From Arthrobacter sp. D5-1 (GTDB lineage Bacteria; Actinomycetota; Actinomycetes; Actinomycetales; Micrococcaceae), in assembly GCF_017357425.1 (NCBI RefSeq), contig NZ_CP014571.1, positions 3,472,001 through 3,536,000 on the forward strand: 64,000 bases of DNA, read 5' to 3'. Positions 16,740 through 25,507 of this stretch are shown here, piece by piece; position 1 is the stretch's first letter; each line of letters begins with the position of its first letter. The notes under the pieces were generated by a model that worked only from the letters and a program-made list of their open reading frames with translations, did not search any database and had not been told where the DNA came from. The position numbers were made by a program, and so were the translations under genes.

Positions 16740-17963
16740 ATGCTGAGCGGGACTGCACCGTCAACCCAACTGGTACGCCGGGTCAACGCCAGCGCAATGC
16801 TCAAAGCCATGCGCGGCGCCGGTGTCCTCACCGGAACCGAGTTGATGGACTCCACCGGGCTCTCGCGCGCCACCGTCATATCGATCTGCGATGAACTGGT
16901 CCGGCTCGGTTGGCTCCAGGAGTTGGAGAGCCAACGGGGTACCGGGGACTACGTCAAGGGACGCCCGGCCCGCCGCTTCGTGTTCGACGATGACGCGGCC
17001 AGCGTCATCGGCATCGACATCGGCGCCACCAAGATCACGGCAATCGTGGCCAACATGGCAGGGGCATCCCTGTCCAGGGTCACCATGCCTTTCCGCACCT
17101 TCAACCTCCCTGCCGATGAACGCGCCGACGTGCTGGACCGCATTGCCGCCGACGCCCTGAAGCAGGCAGGAGTCACTGCGGATTCAGTGCTGGCGGTCGC
17201 CGTGGGGGTTGCCGCACCGGTCAGCCGCGACGGCGAAGTCCTCACCGTCCAGGAATTCTGGAGGTCCTTCGACGTCCGCAGGATCGTCGCTGAGCGGCAC
17301 GGCTGGCATGTCCTCCTGGAAAATGACGCCAACCTGGCCGCCTTGGCCGAACGGTGGCAGGGCACCGCGCAAGGAGTGGACAACTTTGTGGTGATGTTGG
17401 CCGGTGACCGCCTGGGCTCGGGCATCCTTGAATCCGGACGCCTGCTCCGCGGCCAGCTCGGAGGCTTCGGTGAACTGGGCTATCTGGACACCGTGGAAGG
17501 CGTGGGAGACACCTACGGAATTGCCCACTACGCTGCCCGGTGGGGCCGCGAAGCCATGGAAGCCAGCACCACTACCTCGCTGCACACTCTCTGTGGCAGC
17601 GATCCTGAATCCTTGAGCGCCGAAATGGTCTTCGAAGCCGCAGCAGAGGGCGATGACGCCGCACGAACCGTGCTGGACCGCCTGTCTGAACGCATGGCCC
17701 GGGTCATCGGTTCAGTCAGTACGTTGGTCAACCCGGACCTGGTGGTCATAGCCGGGGCCGTGGCGGCCTCGGCCCACGCACTGATTCCGGGCATTGAAGA
17801 GAAGATGACGGAGTTCACCTTCACTCCCCCGCGCCTGGCAACCTCACCCTTGGGCGATGGGATCGTGTCCCTCGGCGCGATCCGGCATGCACTGGATTAT
17901 GTCGAGGAACATGCCCTGGACCTTTACCCCGCGTCGCTGCCGAAACACGAGGCTGCCGGCTGA
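16740..17963 (+). CDS. ROK-family transcriptional regulator
   Basis: A 407-residue protein: an N-terminal winged helix (TGTELMDSTGLSRATVISICDEL, key part TGLSRATV) followed by a sugar-kinase-like ROK domain beginning IGIDIGATKITA, with ENDANLAALAE and LAGDRLGSGI. The usual ROK zinc cluster of cysteines after the GELGY segment is absent (GFGELGYLDTVEGVG), so it binds no structural zinc of the NagC/Mlc type there. ATG 16740 is chosen over TTG 16728 because TTGGAG forms its ribosome site. It should sense a sugar and repress the divergent alpha-glucoside operon. Confidence 0.92.
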   Translation: MLSGTAPSTQLVRRVNASAMLKAMRGAGVLTGTELMDSTGLSRATVISICDELVRLGWLQELESQRGTGDYVKGRPARRFVFDDDAASVIGIDIGATKITAIVANMAGASLSRVTMPFRTFNLPADERADVLDRIAADALKQAGVTADSVLAVAVGVAAPVSRDGEVLTVQEFWRSFDVRRIVAERHGWHVLLENDANLAALAERWQGTAQGVDNFVVMLAGDRLGSGILESGRLLRGQLGGFGELGYLDTVEGVGDTYGIAHYAARWGREAMEASTTTSLHTLCGSDPESLSAEMVFEAAAEGDDAARTVLDRLSERMARVIGSVSTLVNPDLVVIAGAVAASAHALIPGIEEKMTEFTFTPPRLATSPLGDGIVSLGAIRHALDYVEEHALDLYPASLPKHEAAG

Positions 17964-18009
17964 CCGCTTCTTGCCCCTCGGCCCGGCAGGCGGCCAGTCC
18001 GGAATTCGG

Positions 18010-19581
18010 CTAGTCCGGCATCGACATGGTGCGCAGGTCCAGTTGCCTCAGCACGCGATCTGCGACTTCCGGATCAGTACCCAGCTCGTTCCGGGCCGCC
18101 ACCACTTCCTGCCGTGCAGCATCCAACGCGATGGTCTGCACCGCGATGGACAACTCCCGTCCGCGCTTGCGCTTTTCAGCGACCGACTCGTTCTGCAGGG
18201 TGCCATCGAGCAACTCCGCATGCAGTCTGCGCATCTTTTCCTTGACCAGCGCCACCTTCTCCGCCGGGAGTTCCTTCATGAGGTCGTGGTCCTTCAAGGC
18301 GGCGACCGCAGCCGACTGGGCGCGCTTGGCGAGGACCTTGGCGGCATCCTGCTCGTGAGAACCATCTTCGGTGGCCTTCAGCACCCGCATGAGCCATGGC
18401 AAGGTGAGGCCGGGAAGCACCAGGGTTGCCAGGAGGACGGCGCAGGCAATCACCAGGATCTCGTGCCGGGCCGGGAAGTCACTGCCATCCGGCAGGGTCA
18501 AGGGAAGCGCCAGCGCCAACGCCAACGTAGCCAGGCCGCGCATGCCACACCACGTCAGGATCAGCACTTCCTTGGGTGAGGTGGGCTGCAGGAGGTTCCT
18601 GCGCCTCCGGGCCGTCAGGGCAAGCAGGCCCAGCCACAAGAACCGGACGACGAACACCAGGATGCAGATAACCACAGCCATGCCGATCATCCCGAAGATC
18701 GCAGTCCCCTCGTCCCGGATAACGTGGCGGATCTCCAGCCCCACCAGGCCGAACGCCAGACCTGTGGCAAGCAACTCCACCACATCCCAGAACGCCGTCC
18801 GCGTAATGCGTTCAGCGGCATCCTGCGGCCGCGTATGGCGCTGCAACTCCAAGGCGGTGACGACGACGGCCACCACACCTGATGCGTGCAACTCTTCCGC
18901 GAGAATGTAGGCGGCGAACGGAACCACCAAGGTGACGGCACTGCGGGCAACCATGGACGTGACCAACGTGGTGATGAACTTGGTCAGCCAACCCATGGCG
19001 ATGCCGATCACCACAGCCAGCGCGGCTCCGATGATGAACTGCGGAATGACCTCCGGGCCCACTTCCTTCCCGGACACGGTGGCCGCCACGGCAGCCTGGA
19101 AGATGACGATGGCAGCAGCGTCGTTGAAAAGCCCTTCGCTTTGCAGGACCGTGATGAGGCGGCGCGGCATGTGGACGCGGCCGGCTACCGACTCAACGGC
19201 AACGGGATCCGGCGGGGCCACCATGGCACCCAAAGCGATGGCCGCCGGGATTCCGATGCCCGGGATCATCAGCCAGGCAGCACCGGCCACTACAGCCGTT
19301 GACACCACCACCAGAGCTACGGCCAGGAGCAGGAGCGTTTTCCACCGCACCCTGAAGACGGCCCACGAGCTCTTCTGGGCGGTGGCGAACAGGAGCGGCG
19401 GAAGGAAGATCGGCAGGATCAGCTCAGGCGAAATTTCAAACTCAGGGAAGCCCGGGATGAAGGTCAACGCCACAGCCAGCAGCAGCATCAGGACCGGGTA
19501 CGGAAGCCGGAGCCGGTCCCCCAGGCCCACTGCCACCACCGTAGCCAGCAGCAACCCGACAATGAGCGCCAACTGATCCAT
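18010..19581 (-). CDS. Na+/H+ antiporter (CPA1, NhaP-type)
   Basis: The 523-residue protein has about 12 membrane helices and a long cytoplasmic C-terminus. CPA1 markers are FEISPELILPIFLPPLLF, ALGAMVAPPDPVAV (the ion-binding Asp of the APPDPVA helix), RLITVLQSEGLFNDAAAIVIFQ (SEGLFNDA motif) and ILTWCGMRGLATLALAL. It exchanges Na+ or K+ for H+ across the plasma membrane for pH and salt homeostasis. The tail (last ~120 residues) is charged and may be regulatory. ATG 19581 is chosen; the longer frame extends into the NmrA-like gene. Confidence 0.93.
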   Translation of the reverse strand: MDQLALIVGLLLATVVAVGLGDRLRLPYPVLMLLLAVALTFIPGFPEFEISPELILPIFLPPLLFATAQKSSWAVFRVRWKTLLLLAVALVVVSTAVVAGAAWLMIPGIGIPAAIALGAMVAPPDPVAVESVAGRVHMPRRLITVLQSEGLFNDAAAIVIFQAAVAATVSGKEVGPEVIPQFIIGAALAVVIGIAMGWLTKFITTLVTSMVARSAVTLVVPFAAYILAEELHASGVVAVVVTALELQRHTRPQDAAERITRTAFWDVVELLATGLAFGLVGLEIRHVIRDEGTAIFGMIGMAVVICILVFVVRFLWLGLLALTARRRRNLLQPTSPKEVLILTWCGMRGLATLALALALPLTLPDGSDFPARHEILVIACAVLLATLVLPGLTLPWLMRVLKATEDGSHEQDAAKVLAKRAQSAAVAALKDHDLMKELPAEKVALVKEKMRRLHAELLDGTLQNESVAEKRKRGRELSIAVQTIALDAARQEVVAARNELGTDPEVADRVLRQLDLRTMSMPD

Positions 19582-19703
19582 GTTCCTGCTTCCCCAGACG
19601 TTGTAAGGCCCTCCCCGGACAAAGCCGAAAAAGTTCCCTACCAACATATCCCGGGAGTGCAGACGGTCCATGCGGAGTGACGGTCCACGCCTCCGATTCC
19701 GGG

Positions 19704-20360
19704 TCAGTCCTCCGTGAGCGCGTCCACCACGTCCGCGGTGCCATCCTTGAACGCAATGGTCCGGTGGATGGTGCCGGGCAGTTCCAGGACGGCGGCCGTC
19801 ACCAGCGCAACGTTGGCCCGCGACGTCTGTGTTCCGCTGCCGGGGTTCTCGGGGTCGGTCTGGATCAAGCCCGTTGCAGGCTCGTCGGTCAAGGTTCCCG
19901 GGCCCAGGATGGTCCAATCGAGGTCGGTGGCACGCAGGTAGTCGTCCGCAGCAGCCTTGGCCTCCGCGTAGGCGAAGAATGGATTGTCAGCTGGCACTCC
20001 ATGGTCCTTCGCCGCGCCGATGTAGGACACCATGACATACCGCTTGACGCCGGCCTGTGCGGCGGCGTCCATCGATCGGATGGCGGCGTCGCGGTCCACG
20101 GCATAGGTCCGGTCCGGGTTGCCCCCGCCGGCCCCGGCCGACCAGACCACGGCGTCGTGGCCGTCGAGCGCTTGGGCGAGTTCCGCCGTCGTCGAGTTTT
20201 CCACATCAAGCACCTGCGCTTCTGCGCCGGTTTCCGTGACATCTGCCACATGATCGGGATTTCGGATGAAAGACGTGACGTCGTGACCTTCGCCACTGAG
20301 GATGCGGGACAGATGCAGGGCCACTTTCCCGTGGCCGCCAATGATTGCGATTCGACTCAT
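19704..20360 (-). CDS. NAD(P)-binding SDR / NmrA-like protein
   Basis: A 218-residue atypical short-chain dehydrogenase. The Rossmann motif IAIIGGHGKVALHL is at the N-terminus, followed by FIRNPDHV, DVENSTTAELAQAL, AVVWSAGAGG and YVMVSYIGA. These resemble YwnB/YesF-type NAD(P)H-binding proteins whose reactions are mostly unknown. I start at ATG 20360; the ORF also opens at GTG six codons earlier. It lies 122 bases upstream of the antiporter gene on the same strand, so co-transcription is possible. Confidence 0.85.
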   Translation of the reverse strand: MSRIAIIGGHGKVALHLSRILSGEGHDVTSFIRNPDHVADVTETGAEAQVLDVENSTTAELAQALDGHDAVVWSAGAGGGNPDRTYAVDRDAAIRSMDAAAQAGVKRYVMVSYIGAAKDHGVPADNPFFAYAEAKAAADDYLRATDLDWTILGPGTLTDEPATGLIQTDPENPGSGTQTSRANVALVTAAVLELPGTIHRTIAFKDGTADVVDALTED

Positions 20361-20388
20361 GGACCCATTCTGTCCCACGGAACGAAAA

Positions 20389-20419
20389 AAGACCCCGCAG
20401 GCGAATGCTGCGGGGTCTT
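20389..20419 (-). terminator. Intrinsic terminator after tRNA-Met
   Basis: A 12-base perfect stem (AAGACCCCGCAG with CTGCGGGGTCTT), a seven-base loop and a run of six T residues on the minus strand immediately after it. It lies seven bases beyond the 3' end of tRNA-Met. Confidence 0.88.
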
Positions 20420-20425
20420 GCTCTG

Positions 20426-20499
20426 TAGCGGTGGGGAGGCTCGATCTCCCGACCTCACGATTATGAGTCGTGCGCTCTAACCAACTGAGCTACACCGCC
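20426..20499 (-). tRNA. tRNA-Met (anticodon CAT)
   Basis: A 74-base cloverleaf read on the minus strand: acceptor GGCGGTG pairing with CACCGCT, D-loop AGCTCAGTTGGTTAGAG, anticodon loop CTCATAA, and T-loop GTCGGGAGATCGAGCCTC. The standard AGCTCAGTTGGT D-arm and the G-U at the acceptor end suggest an elongator methionine or a tRNA-Ile2 precursor; the CAT anticodon alone cannot separate these. CCA is not encoded. Confidence 0.93.
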
Positions 20500-20513
20500 A
20501 CGAATGAGAAAAA

Positions 20514-20549
20514 CCTGTGTCAAGCCGGTCAAAACCGCCTTGACACAGG
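20514..20549 (-). terminator. Intrinsic terminator between tRNA-Thr and tRNA-Met
   Basis: Stem CCTGTGTCAAG (20514-20524) with CTTGACACAGG (20539-20549), 11 perfect pairs, extended by an inner CCGG/CCG-type pairing, then a T-run on the minus strand. It should end the tRNA-Thr transcript, implying the two tRNAs are transcribed separately. Confidence 0.85.
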
Positions 20550-20560
20550 CCCTCATTCAG

Positions 20561-20632
20561 AGCCCCCCACCGGAATCGATCCGGTGACCTCGTTCTTACC
20601 AAGAACGCGCTCTACCACTGAGCTAGGGGGGC
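20561..20632 (-). tRNA. tRNA-Thr (anticodon GGT)
   Basis: A 72-base cloverleaf on the minus strand: acceptor GCCCCCC pairing with GGGGGGC, D-arm TAGCTCAGTGGTAGAGC, anticodon stem-loop GTTCTTGGTAAGAAC (anticodon GGT), and T-loop ACCGGATCGATTCCGGT. CCA is not encoded. Confidence 0.94.
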
Positions 20633-20762
20633 AACGAGTAAATACTCTACCGGACGTTTTCAGAAGCTACAAATCGGCGAAAGCACGCGGAAAACAGGCG
20701 TCGACACAATTTGCGAAGACGCGGTTTCCTTGATCTATTTTCGCCCTCTTCGACTGCCCGAA

Positions 20763-21308
20763 TCAGGGCAGACGAAGGACCTGTCCGGGGTAGATCCGGT
20801 CTGGATTGGGCACAGTATCGGCGTTGGTCGCGATCAAAGCACCGAGATCCACTCCGAACTGTGCGGCGATGCCGCTCATGGTGTCTCCCTGCTCCACCAC
20901 CACCTCCGTGACGCGCGGGGCCACAGGTCCCTGCTGTCCTGCCCCGACAGCGGCCTCAGAGGCCGCCTCCTGCGCCTGCAGCCGGACCTCGGGGGCATCG
21001 GGTTCCAGTCCTTCCTGACGGGCCTCCTGGGCTGCTGCGGCGTCCGCGGCTGCCTGTTGTTGGGCCGCCTGGGCTGCCGCGGCCTCGGCGGCGTCCCGGT
21101 CAGCTGCTGAAACCCCGACGGCGGCAGCGTCCTCCGCGGCCTGGCTTCCGGCTGATGGGGCTGCTGGAGCGGTGGCCTCGGCGGGAGCTGCGTCGCGGGC
21201 AGCGGACCCTGCATCATCCCTGTGATCCTTGTCGCCGTGCAGTAATTGATCGCCGCGCCCCTTGTCACCCAGGCCCAGGTTCTTCTTCACGTTGTCCAGC
21301 AATCCCAT
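20763..21308 (-). CDS. LysM-domain protein with Ala/Gln/Glu-rich linker
   Basis: A 181-residue protein without an obvious signal peptide. The N-terminus is hydrophilic (MGLLDNVKKNLGLGDKGRGD), the centre (about residues 35-125) is a low-complexity Ala/Gln/Glu/Asp-rich, probably helical region, and the C-terminal 50 residues form one LysM domain (VVEQGDTMSGIAAQFGVDL...NPDRIYPGQVLRLP). LysM domains bind GlcNAc polymers such as peptidoglycan. ATG 21308 is preceded by a strong AGGAGGG site; the longer frame is not needed. How it reaches the wall without a signal peptide is unclear; it may resemble YgaU-like cytoplasmic LysM proteins. Confidence 0.85.
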   Translation of the reverse strand: MGLLDNVKKNLGLGDKGRGDQLLHGDKDHRDDAGSAARDAAPAEATAPAAPSAGSQAAEDAAAVGVSAADRDAAEAAAAQAAQQQAAADAAAAQEARQEGLEPDAPEVRLQAQEAASEAAVGAGQQGPVAPRVTEVVVEQGDTMSGIAAQFGVDLGALIATNADTVPNPDRIYPGQVLRLP

Positions 21309-21321
21309 GGAGCACCCTCCT

Positions 21322-21365
21322 GCGTTCTGCTTGCGTTCTGGTTGCGTTCTGCTTGCGTTCTGCCG
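21322..21365 (-). repeat. Four tandem 11-bp repeats upstream of the LysM gene
   Basis: Four head-to-tail copies on the plus strand at 21322, 21333, 21344 and 21355: GCGTTCTGCTT, GCGTTCTGGTT, GCGTTCTGCTT, GCGTTCTGCCG. They lie just before the ribosome site of the LysM gene, read as CAGAACGC units in its direction. An 11-base period is near one helical turn. Confidence 0.85.
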
Positions 21366-21468
21366 TGCCTCGATCGTACGGCCGGCCGGGGCCTCAGGGA
21401 ACCCGTGCCCCCTATGGGACGCCATGGAGCGGGATCGGGGGGCGATGGAGCATCGACGTTAAATGCCG

Positions 21469-21498
21469 CAGGGGGCCGGCTCGAAAGCCGACCCCCTG
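21469..21498 (-). terminator. Stem-loop after the DEAD-box helicase gene
   Basis: CAGGGGG and CGGCT pair with AGCCG and CCCCCTG around a CGAA loop, with one internal mismatch. It lies 53 bases beyond the helicase stop on the minus strand. The T-run is poor, so it is a terminator candidate only. Confidence 0.6.
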
Positions 21499-21550
21499 AC
21501 GGGAATAACTGAGTGTCCAGCATGTGGTGGTGTTTACCACCAGGAAGTGT

Positions 21551-23755
21551 TTACCACTTGCCCTTGCGGTTGAAGTCGCGGTTTGCGCCTTCGCCACCGG
21601 TGCGGGGCTTGCGGGCGCCGTCACCATGACCGCCGAAGCGTGAGCCGCTGGCCTGGCCGCGATCGCGGTCGCCGTAGCTGCCTGCAGTGCGCTCGGAACG
21701 GTCGCTGTAGGAGCGGCCGCCACGGTCAGCGGAGGTACGCTCGCCGTCGGACTTGCGGAAGTCCTTCTTGAAGCCACCATTGCCCTTGAAGTTGCCGCCA
21801 CCACGGTTCTCGCGGTCGCCATAGCCACCACGTCCACCGGCGCCACCACCGGAGTAGCTGCCGCGGTCTCCACTGGGCTTGCGGCCGTTGTCCAGTTCGA
21901 GGTGGATCAGTTCGCCACCGATGCGGGTGCGGGACAGAGCGCGCAACTGATCCGCGCTCAGGTCTGCCGGAAGCTCCACGAGGGAGTGGTCCGAGCGGAT
22001 GTCGATGCCACCGATCTGTGCGGAGGAAATGCCACCTTCGTTGGCAATGGCGCCAACGATGGAGCCCGGCATGACACGCTGACGGCGTCCGACGGCGATC
22101 CGGTAGGTAGCGTTGCCCTCGGTGAGTGCGCGGGTCGGGCCACGCGAGCCGAAGCCGTCCTTGGAGCGCTCGCGCTTCTGGTACTCAGGAGCGGCAGGCA
22201 GTTCCTTGACCAGCAACGGCTGTCCACCCTGGGCCATGACGGCCAAGGCTGCAGCGATCTCGGAAGCCGGAACGTTGTGCTCTTCCTCGTAGGAGGAGAT
22301 GAGGTCGCGGAACGCTGCAACATCCTCGGACGCAAGGGTCTCGGTGATGCGCTCGGCGAACTTGCCCAAGCGCAGCGTGTTCACGGTCTCGGCGGTGGGC
22401 AGGTGCATCTGCTCCACCGGCTGGCGCGTTGCCTTTTCGATGGAACGCAGCAGGTACTTCTCACGCGGCGTCATGAACAGGATCGCGTCGCCGGAACGGC
22501 CTGCACGGCCCGTACGGCCAATGCGGTGCACGTAGGACTCGGTGTCATGCGGGATGTCGTAGTTGATGACGTGGCTGATGCGCTCCACGTCAAGGCCACG
22601 GGCAGCGACGTCGGTAGCGACGAGGATGTCGATGCGGCCTTCCTTCAGCGCGTCCACAGTGCGTTCGCGCTGCTGCTGCGGGATGTCGCCGTTGATGGCG
22701 GCAGCCTGGAAGCCGCGGGACTTCAGCTTGTCGGCGAGGTCCTCGGTAGCCATCTTGGTGCGCACGAAGGCAATAACGCCGTCGAACTCTTCAACCTCGA
22801 GGATGCGGGTCAGTGCGTCCAGCTTGTGCGGGCCCATGACCTGGAGGTAACGCTGCTTGGTGTTGGCACCGGTGGTGGTCTTGGACTTCACCGAGATTTC
22901 AGCCGGGTTGTTCAGGTACTGCTTGGACATGCGGCGGATCTGGCCCGGCATGGTGGCAGAGAACAGCGCAACCTGGCGGGTTTCCGGAGTCTGCTGGAAG
23001 ATCTGCTCAACGTCATCGGCAAAGCCCATGCGCAGCATTTCGTCAGCTTCGTCCAGCACCAGGTACTGGAGCTCGGACAGGTCCAGGGAACCCTTGGCGA
23101 TGTGGTCGATCACGCGGCCGGGGGTACCGACAACAACCTGGGCGCCACGGCGCAGTCCGGCGAGCTGCGGGCCGTAAGCCGAGCCACCGTAGACCGGGAG
23201 GACAGTGAAGTCGTCAATGTGCTTGGCGTAGGAGGTGAAAGCCTCGGCAACCTGGAGGGCCAATTCACGCGTCGGGGCCAGGACCAGTGCCTGGGTCTTG
23301 CGTGAGGGACCGTTGAGGTCGTGGAGTTCTGCCAGGCGGGACAGGGCGGGAACAGCGAAAGCTGCGGTCTTGCCGGTACCGGTCTGGGCGAGGCCAACGA
23401 CGTCGCGGCCTTCGAGGAGCAGCGGGATGGTGGCTGCCTGGATGGGTGACGGCTTCTCGTAGCCGACATCCTGCAGCGCGGCCAGAACGCGGCCGTCGAT
23501 GCCAAGATCGACGAAGCGTACGCCTTCTTCTTCCGCTTCTTCTGCCTTGGGGGCAGGAGCTTCGGTTTCTTCTGCCTTGGGAGCAGGAGCTTCGGTGAAG
23601 GTGGGGGCTGCAGACTCGGCTGCAGCGTTCTCGACGGGGGCAGCGGCAGCAGCCGGTGCTTCAGCTTCGGCGGGCGCGGTGGTCTCTGCTGCAACAGCGG
23701 ACTCAGCGGACTCAGTGGTCTGGGCGTCGAAGTTTTCGTTGAGATTTTCGGTCAT
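21551..23755 (-). CDS. DEAD-box ATP-dependent RNA helicase (DeaD/CsdA-like)
   Basis: The 734-residue protein begins with an Ala/Glu/Pro-rich acidic region (about residues 1-90, including repeated APAPKAEE units). The two RecA-like domains follow: Q motif, AQTGTGKTAAF (Walker A), PTRELA, VLDEADEML (DEAD), FSATMP, VATDVAARGLD and HRIGRTGRAG. Next come a linker, a DbpA-type RNA-binding domain (RIAVGRRQRVMPGSIVGAI...) and an Arg/Gly-rich tail. It should remodel structured RNA and ribosome intermediates, especially in cold. ATG 23755 is chosen; an upstream in-frame ATG at residue -7 is possible. It has a long leader, below. Confidence 0.93.
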   Translation of the reverse strand: MTENLNENFDAQTTESAESAVAAETTAPAEAEAPAAAAAPVENAAAESAAPTFTEAPAPKAEETEAPAPKAEEAEEEGVRFVDLGIDGRVLAALQDVGYEKPSPIQAATIPLLLEGRDVVGLAQTGTGKTAAFAVPALSRLAELHDLNGPSRKTQALVLAPTRELALQVAEAFTSYAKHIDDFTVLPVYGGSAYGPQLAGLRRGAQVVVGTPGRVIDHIAKGSLDLSELQYLVLDEADEMLRMGFADDVEQIFQQTPETRQVALFSATMPGQIRRMSKQYLNNPAEISVKSKTTTGANTKQRYLQVMGPHKLDALTRILEVEEFDGVIAFVRTKMATEDLADKLKSRGFQAAAINGDIPQQQRERTVDALKEGRIDILVATDVAARGLDVERISHVINYDIPHDTESYVHRIGRTGRAGRSGDAILFMTPREKYLLRSIEKATRQPVEQMHLPTAETVNTLRLGKFAERITETLASEDVAAFRDLISSYEEEHNVPASEIAAALAVMAQGGQPLLVKELPAAPEYQKRERSKDGFGSRGPTRALTEGNATYRIAVGRRQRVMPGSIVGAIANEGGISSAQIGGIDIRSDHSLVELPADLSADQLRALSRTRIGGELIHLELDNGRKPSGDRGSYSGGGAGGRGGYGDRENRGGGNFKGNGGFKKDFRKSDGERTSADRGGRSYSDRSERTAGSYGDRDRGQASGSRFGGHGDGARKPRTGGEGANRDFNRKGKW

Positions 23756-24144
23756 AGGGGGAAATTCCTCATCCATAGGGTAGTCGGCGCGGCCCGGTTG
23801 GGCTTGGCCGCAGTACTCGTCGCGAAGGCAGGCAAAGTGCCCTGCTCTCGCAAGAAGTCCGGCGCTATCGCAATCCCATGGCAGGACTTCCCGCTGCATC
23901 TCTTGGCTGCTATCCCAGCAGTCTGTACAGCGTTTTCTTTAGCCGGCTCTCCCTATGAAAATGCCCGCACACAATTGCGGGCCCCAACACTTACCAGTCC
24001 TGCCTCAAGAATTGGGCAGGATAAAGGGATTTCCGGAGTGGGGGATATTTCAAGTGTAGGGCACGGGGTGGCCTCACCGCGACTTAAGCCTCAAGGAAGG
24101 GCGGTGAGCTTGTTCACACCCTTGCTGTCAGCGCCGCTTCGCAA
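23756..24144 (-). promoter_or_regulatory. Long non-coding leader / promoter region of the DEAD-box gene
   Basis: 389 bases without a convincing gene separate the helicase start from the MOSC gene on the same strand. A hairpin at about 23966-23985 (GCCCGC, loop ACACAATT, GCGGGC) is the clearest structure. A 117-codon open frame on the plus strand (23798-24151) has no family resemblance and is not accepted. Long structured leaders are common for cold-induced helicase mRNAs; whether this is one is inference. Confidence 0.45.
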
Positions 24145-24801
24145 CTACTGAAGGCCGTGACGGCGCAGGACTTTATCGAACGTGGAGTGGTAGTCGTCCT
24201 GGAGCCGGATCTCCCCGTCGGCCTGCGCATCGAGCAACGCCTGGACAAGGTCCGGCGTCGGCTCGCTGAACCACTGGCCCACCGTGATGCCATGCTTCGG
24301 GACGAACGTCCGGTGAATATGGTCGCCTGCGGACAAGGTCCCTGTCTTGATCACCCGGAGGTACGTGCCCACACGTCCGGCCTGCGTGAACCGCTTCACC
24401 CACTGCGGCTCGTCCAGAACCCGCTGGAACGTAGCGCAAGGAACCCGCGGGGACGTCACTTCGACCTCCACTTCCAAGCCGATCCGCCACCGTTCCCCGA
24501 TGACGGCACCGGTGGTTTCGATGCCGGCCACCCGCAGGTTCTCGCCGAAGAGACCGGCCGGCACCTCCCGTTGAAGCTCGCCCGCCCAGTAATCGGCATC
24601 CGCCTGCGAATAGGCATACAGCGCTTGGTCTTCTCCACCATGGTCGATGCGGTTCGCCTGCACATCCCCGTGGACGCCCAGTTTATGAACCTTGACGGGT
24701 CCTTCGACGGGGCGCTTGTCCAAGGCTGTGACTCCCACACTGCCGGAGTCGGGCAACAGCTGGTGGACACGGCAGACGGCCAGGAGGGAAGCAGTGTTCA
24801 T
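24145..24801 (-). CDS. MOSC domain protein (YiiM-like)
   Basis: A 218-residue protein with the MOSC fold: KLGVHGDVQANRIDHGGEDQALYAY near the start, FGENLRVAGI in the middle and the conserved cysteine in SPRVPCATF (near residue 121). MOSC proteins handle molybdenum-cofactor sulfur; YiiM in E. coli reduces N-hydroxylated compounds. The HGGEDQALYAY and RVPC motifs fit the YiiM/YuaD group. It stands 31 bases upstream of the response-regulator stop on the same strand. No Moco-biosynthesis genes are nearby. Confidence 0.88.
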   Translation of the reverse strand: MNTASLLAVCRVHQLLPDSGSVGVTALDKRPVEGPVKVHKLGVHGDVQANRIDHGGEDQALYAYSQADADYWAGELQREVPAGLFGENLRVAGIETTGAVIGERWRIGLEVEVEVTSPRVPCATFQRVLDEPQWVKRFTQAGRVGTYLRVIKTGTLSAGDHIHRTFVPKHGITVGQWFSEPTPDLVQALLDAQADGEIRLQDDYHSTFDKVLRRHGLQ

Positions 24802-24832
24802 GGGATCAGTCTACGGACGGTCCGGGGCGGGG

Positions 24833-25507
24833 TTAAGGATCAAAACGGTAGCCCATGCCCGCTTCCGTGTGCAGATGGCGGGGCTCTGCCGGATCCCGCT
24901 CCAACTTCCGGCGCAGCTGGGCGATGTACACGCGCAAGTATTGGGTTTCCTTGGCGTAGGCCTGCCCCCACACCTGGGTGAGGATCTGCTGCTGGCTCAC
25001 CAGCTTCCCCTTATTACGGACCAGCAGCTCCAGGATGTTCCACTCCGTAGGCGTCAGCCTGACCTCAGCCCCGTCCTTCACGATTCTCTTGCCTGCCAGG
25101 TCCACCATGAAGTCGGTGGTGGCCAGCGTTGGTTCCTCATGCCCGGTGACCACACGGCGCGAGGCGACCCGAAGCCGGGCAAGCAGCTCATCTAAACCGA
25201 AGGGCTTGGTCACGTAGTCGTCCGCACCGGCGTCGAGCGCCTCCACCTTGTCCTCCGACGCGTGCCGGGCAGAGAGCACAATGATGGGCATGCTGCTCCA
25301 GCCGCGGATCCGGCGGATGATCTCCACGCCGTCCATATCCGGCAGCCCGAGGTCCAGCACCACGATCTCCACAGGCTGCTTGGCAACGGCCTGAAGGGCA
25401 TCGGCACCGTTGCCTACCGACAACGCCTGGTAGCCATGGGCCTGAAGCGTGACCTGCATGGCGCGGGCGATCCGGGCCTCGTCCTCGACGATAAGTACCA
25501 GCGTCAT
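24833..25507 (-). CDS. kdpE: OmpR-family response regulator, KdpE-like
   Basis: A 224-residue regulator. The receiver domain has the acidic pocket (E8, D9), phospho-acceptor Asp52 in VVLDLGLPDMDG, Ser/Thr in VLSARH and Lys in VTKPFG. A winged-helix output domain follows (EVRLTPTEWNILELLVRNKGKLVSQQQILTQVWG in part: RLTPTEW, LTQVWG, YLRVYIAQLRRKLE). These output motifs match KdpE. ATG 25507 overlaps the kinase stop (ATGA), so the two are translationally coupled. No kdpFABC genes lie nearby, so the regulon is open. The symbol reflects family similarity, not proven function. Confidence 0.88.
   Translation of the reverse strand: MTLVLIVEDEARIARAMQVTLQAHGYQALSVGNGADALQAVAKQPVEIVVLDLGLPDMDGVEIIRRIRGWSSMPIIVLSARHASEDKVEALDAGADDYVTKPFGLDELLARLRVASRRVVTGHEEPTLATTDFMVDLAGKRIVKDGAEVRLTPTEWNILELLVRNKGKLVSQQQILTQVWGQAYAKETQYLRVYIAQLRRKLERDPAEPRHLHTEAGMGYRFDP

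Noticed and set aside
23798..24151. 117-codon plus-strand frame in the helicase leader
   Set aside because: No ribosome site or family resemblance; it lies antisense to the leader.
24157..24981. 274-codon plus-strand frame across MOSC and the response regulator
   Set aside because: Antisense to two clear genes; its composition follows the third-position GC of those genes.
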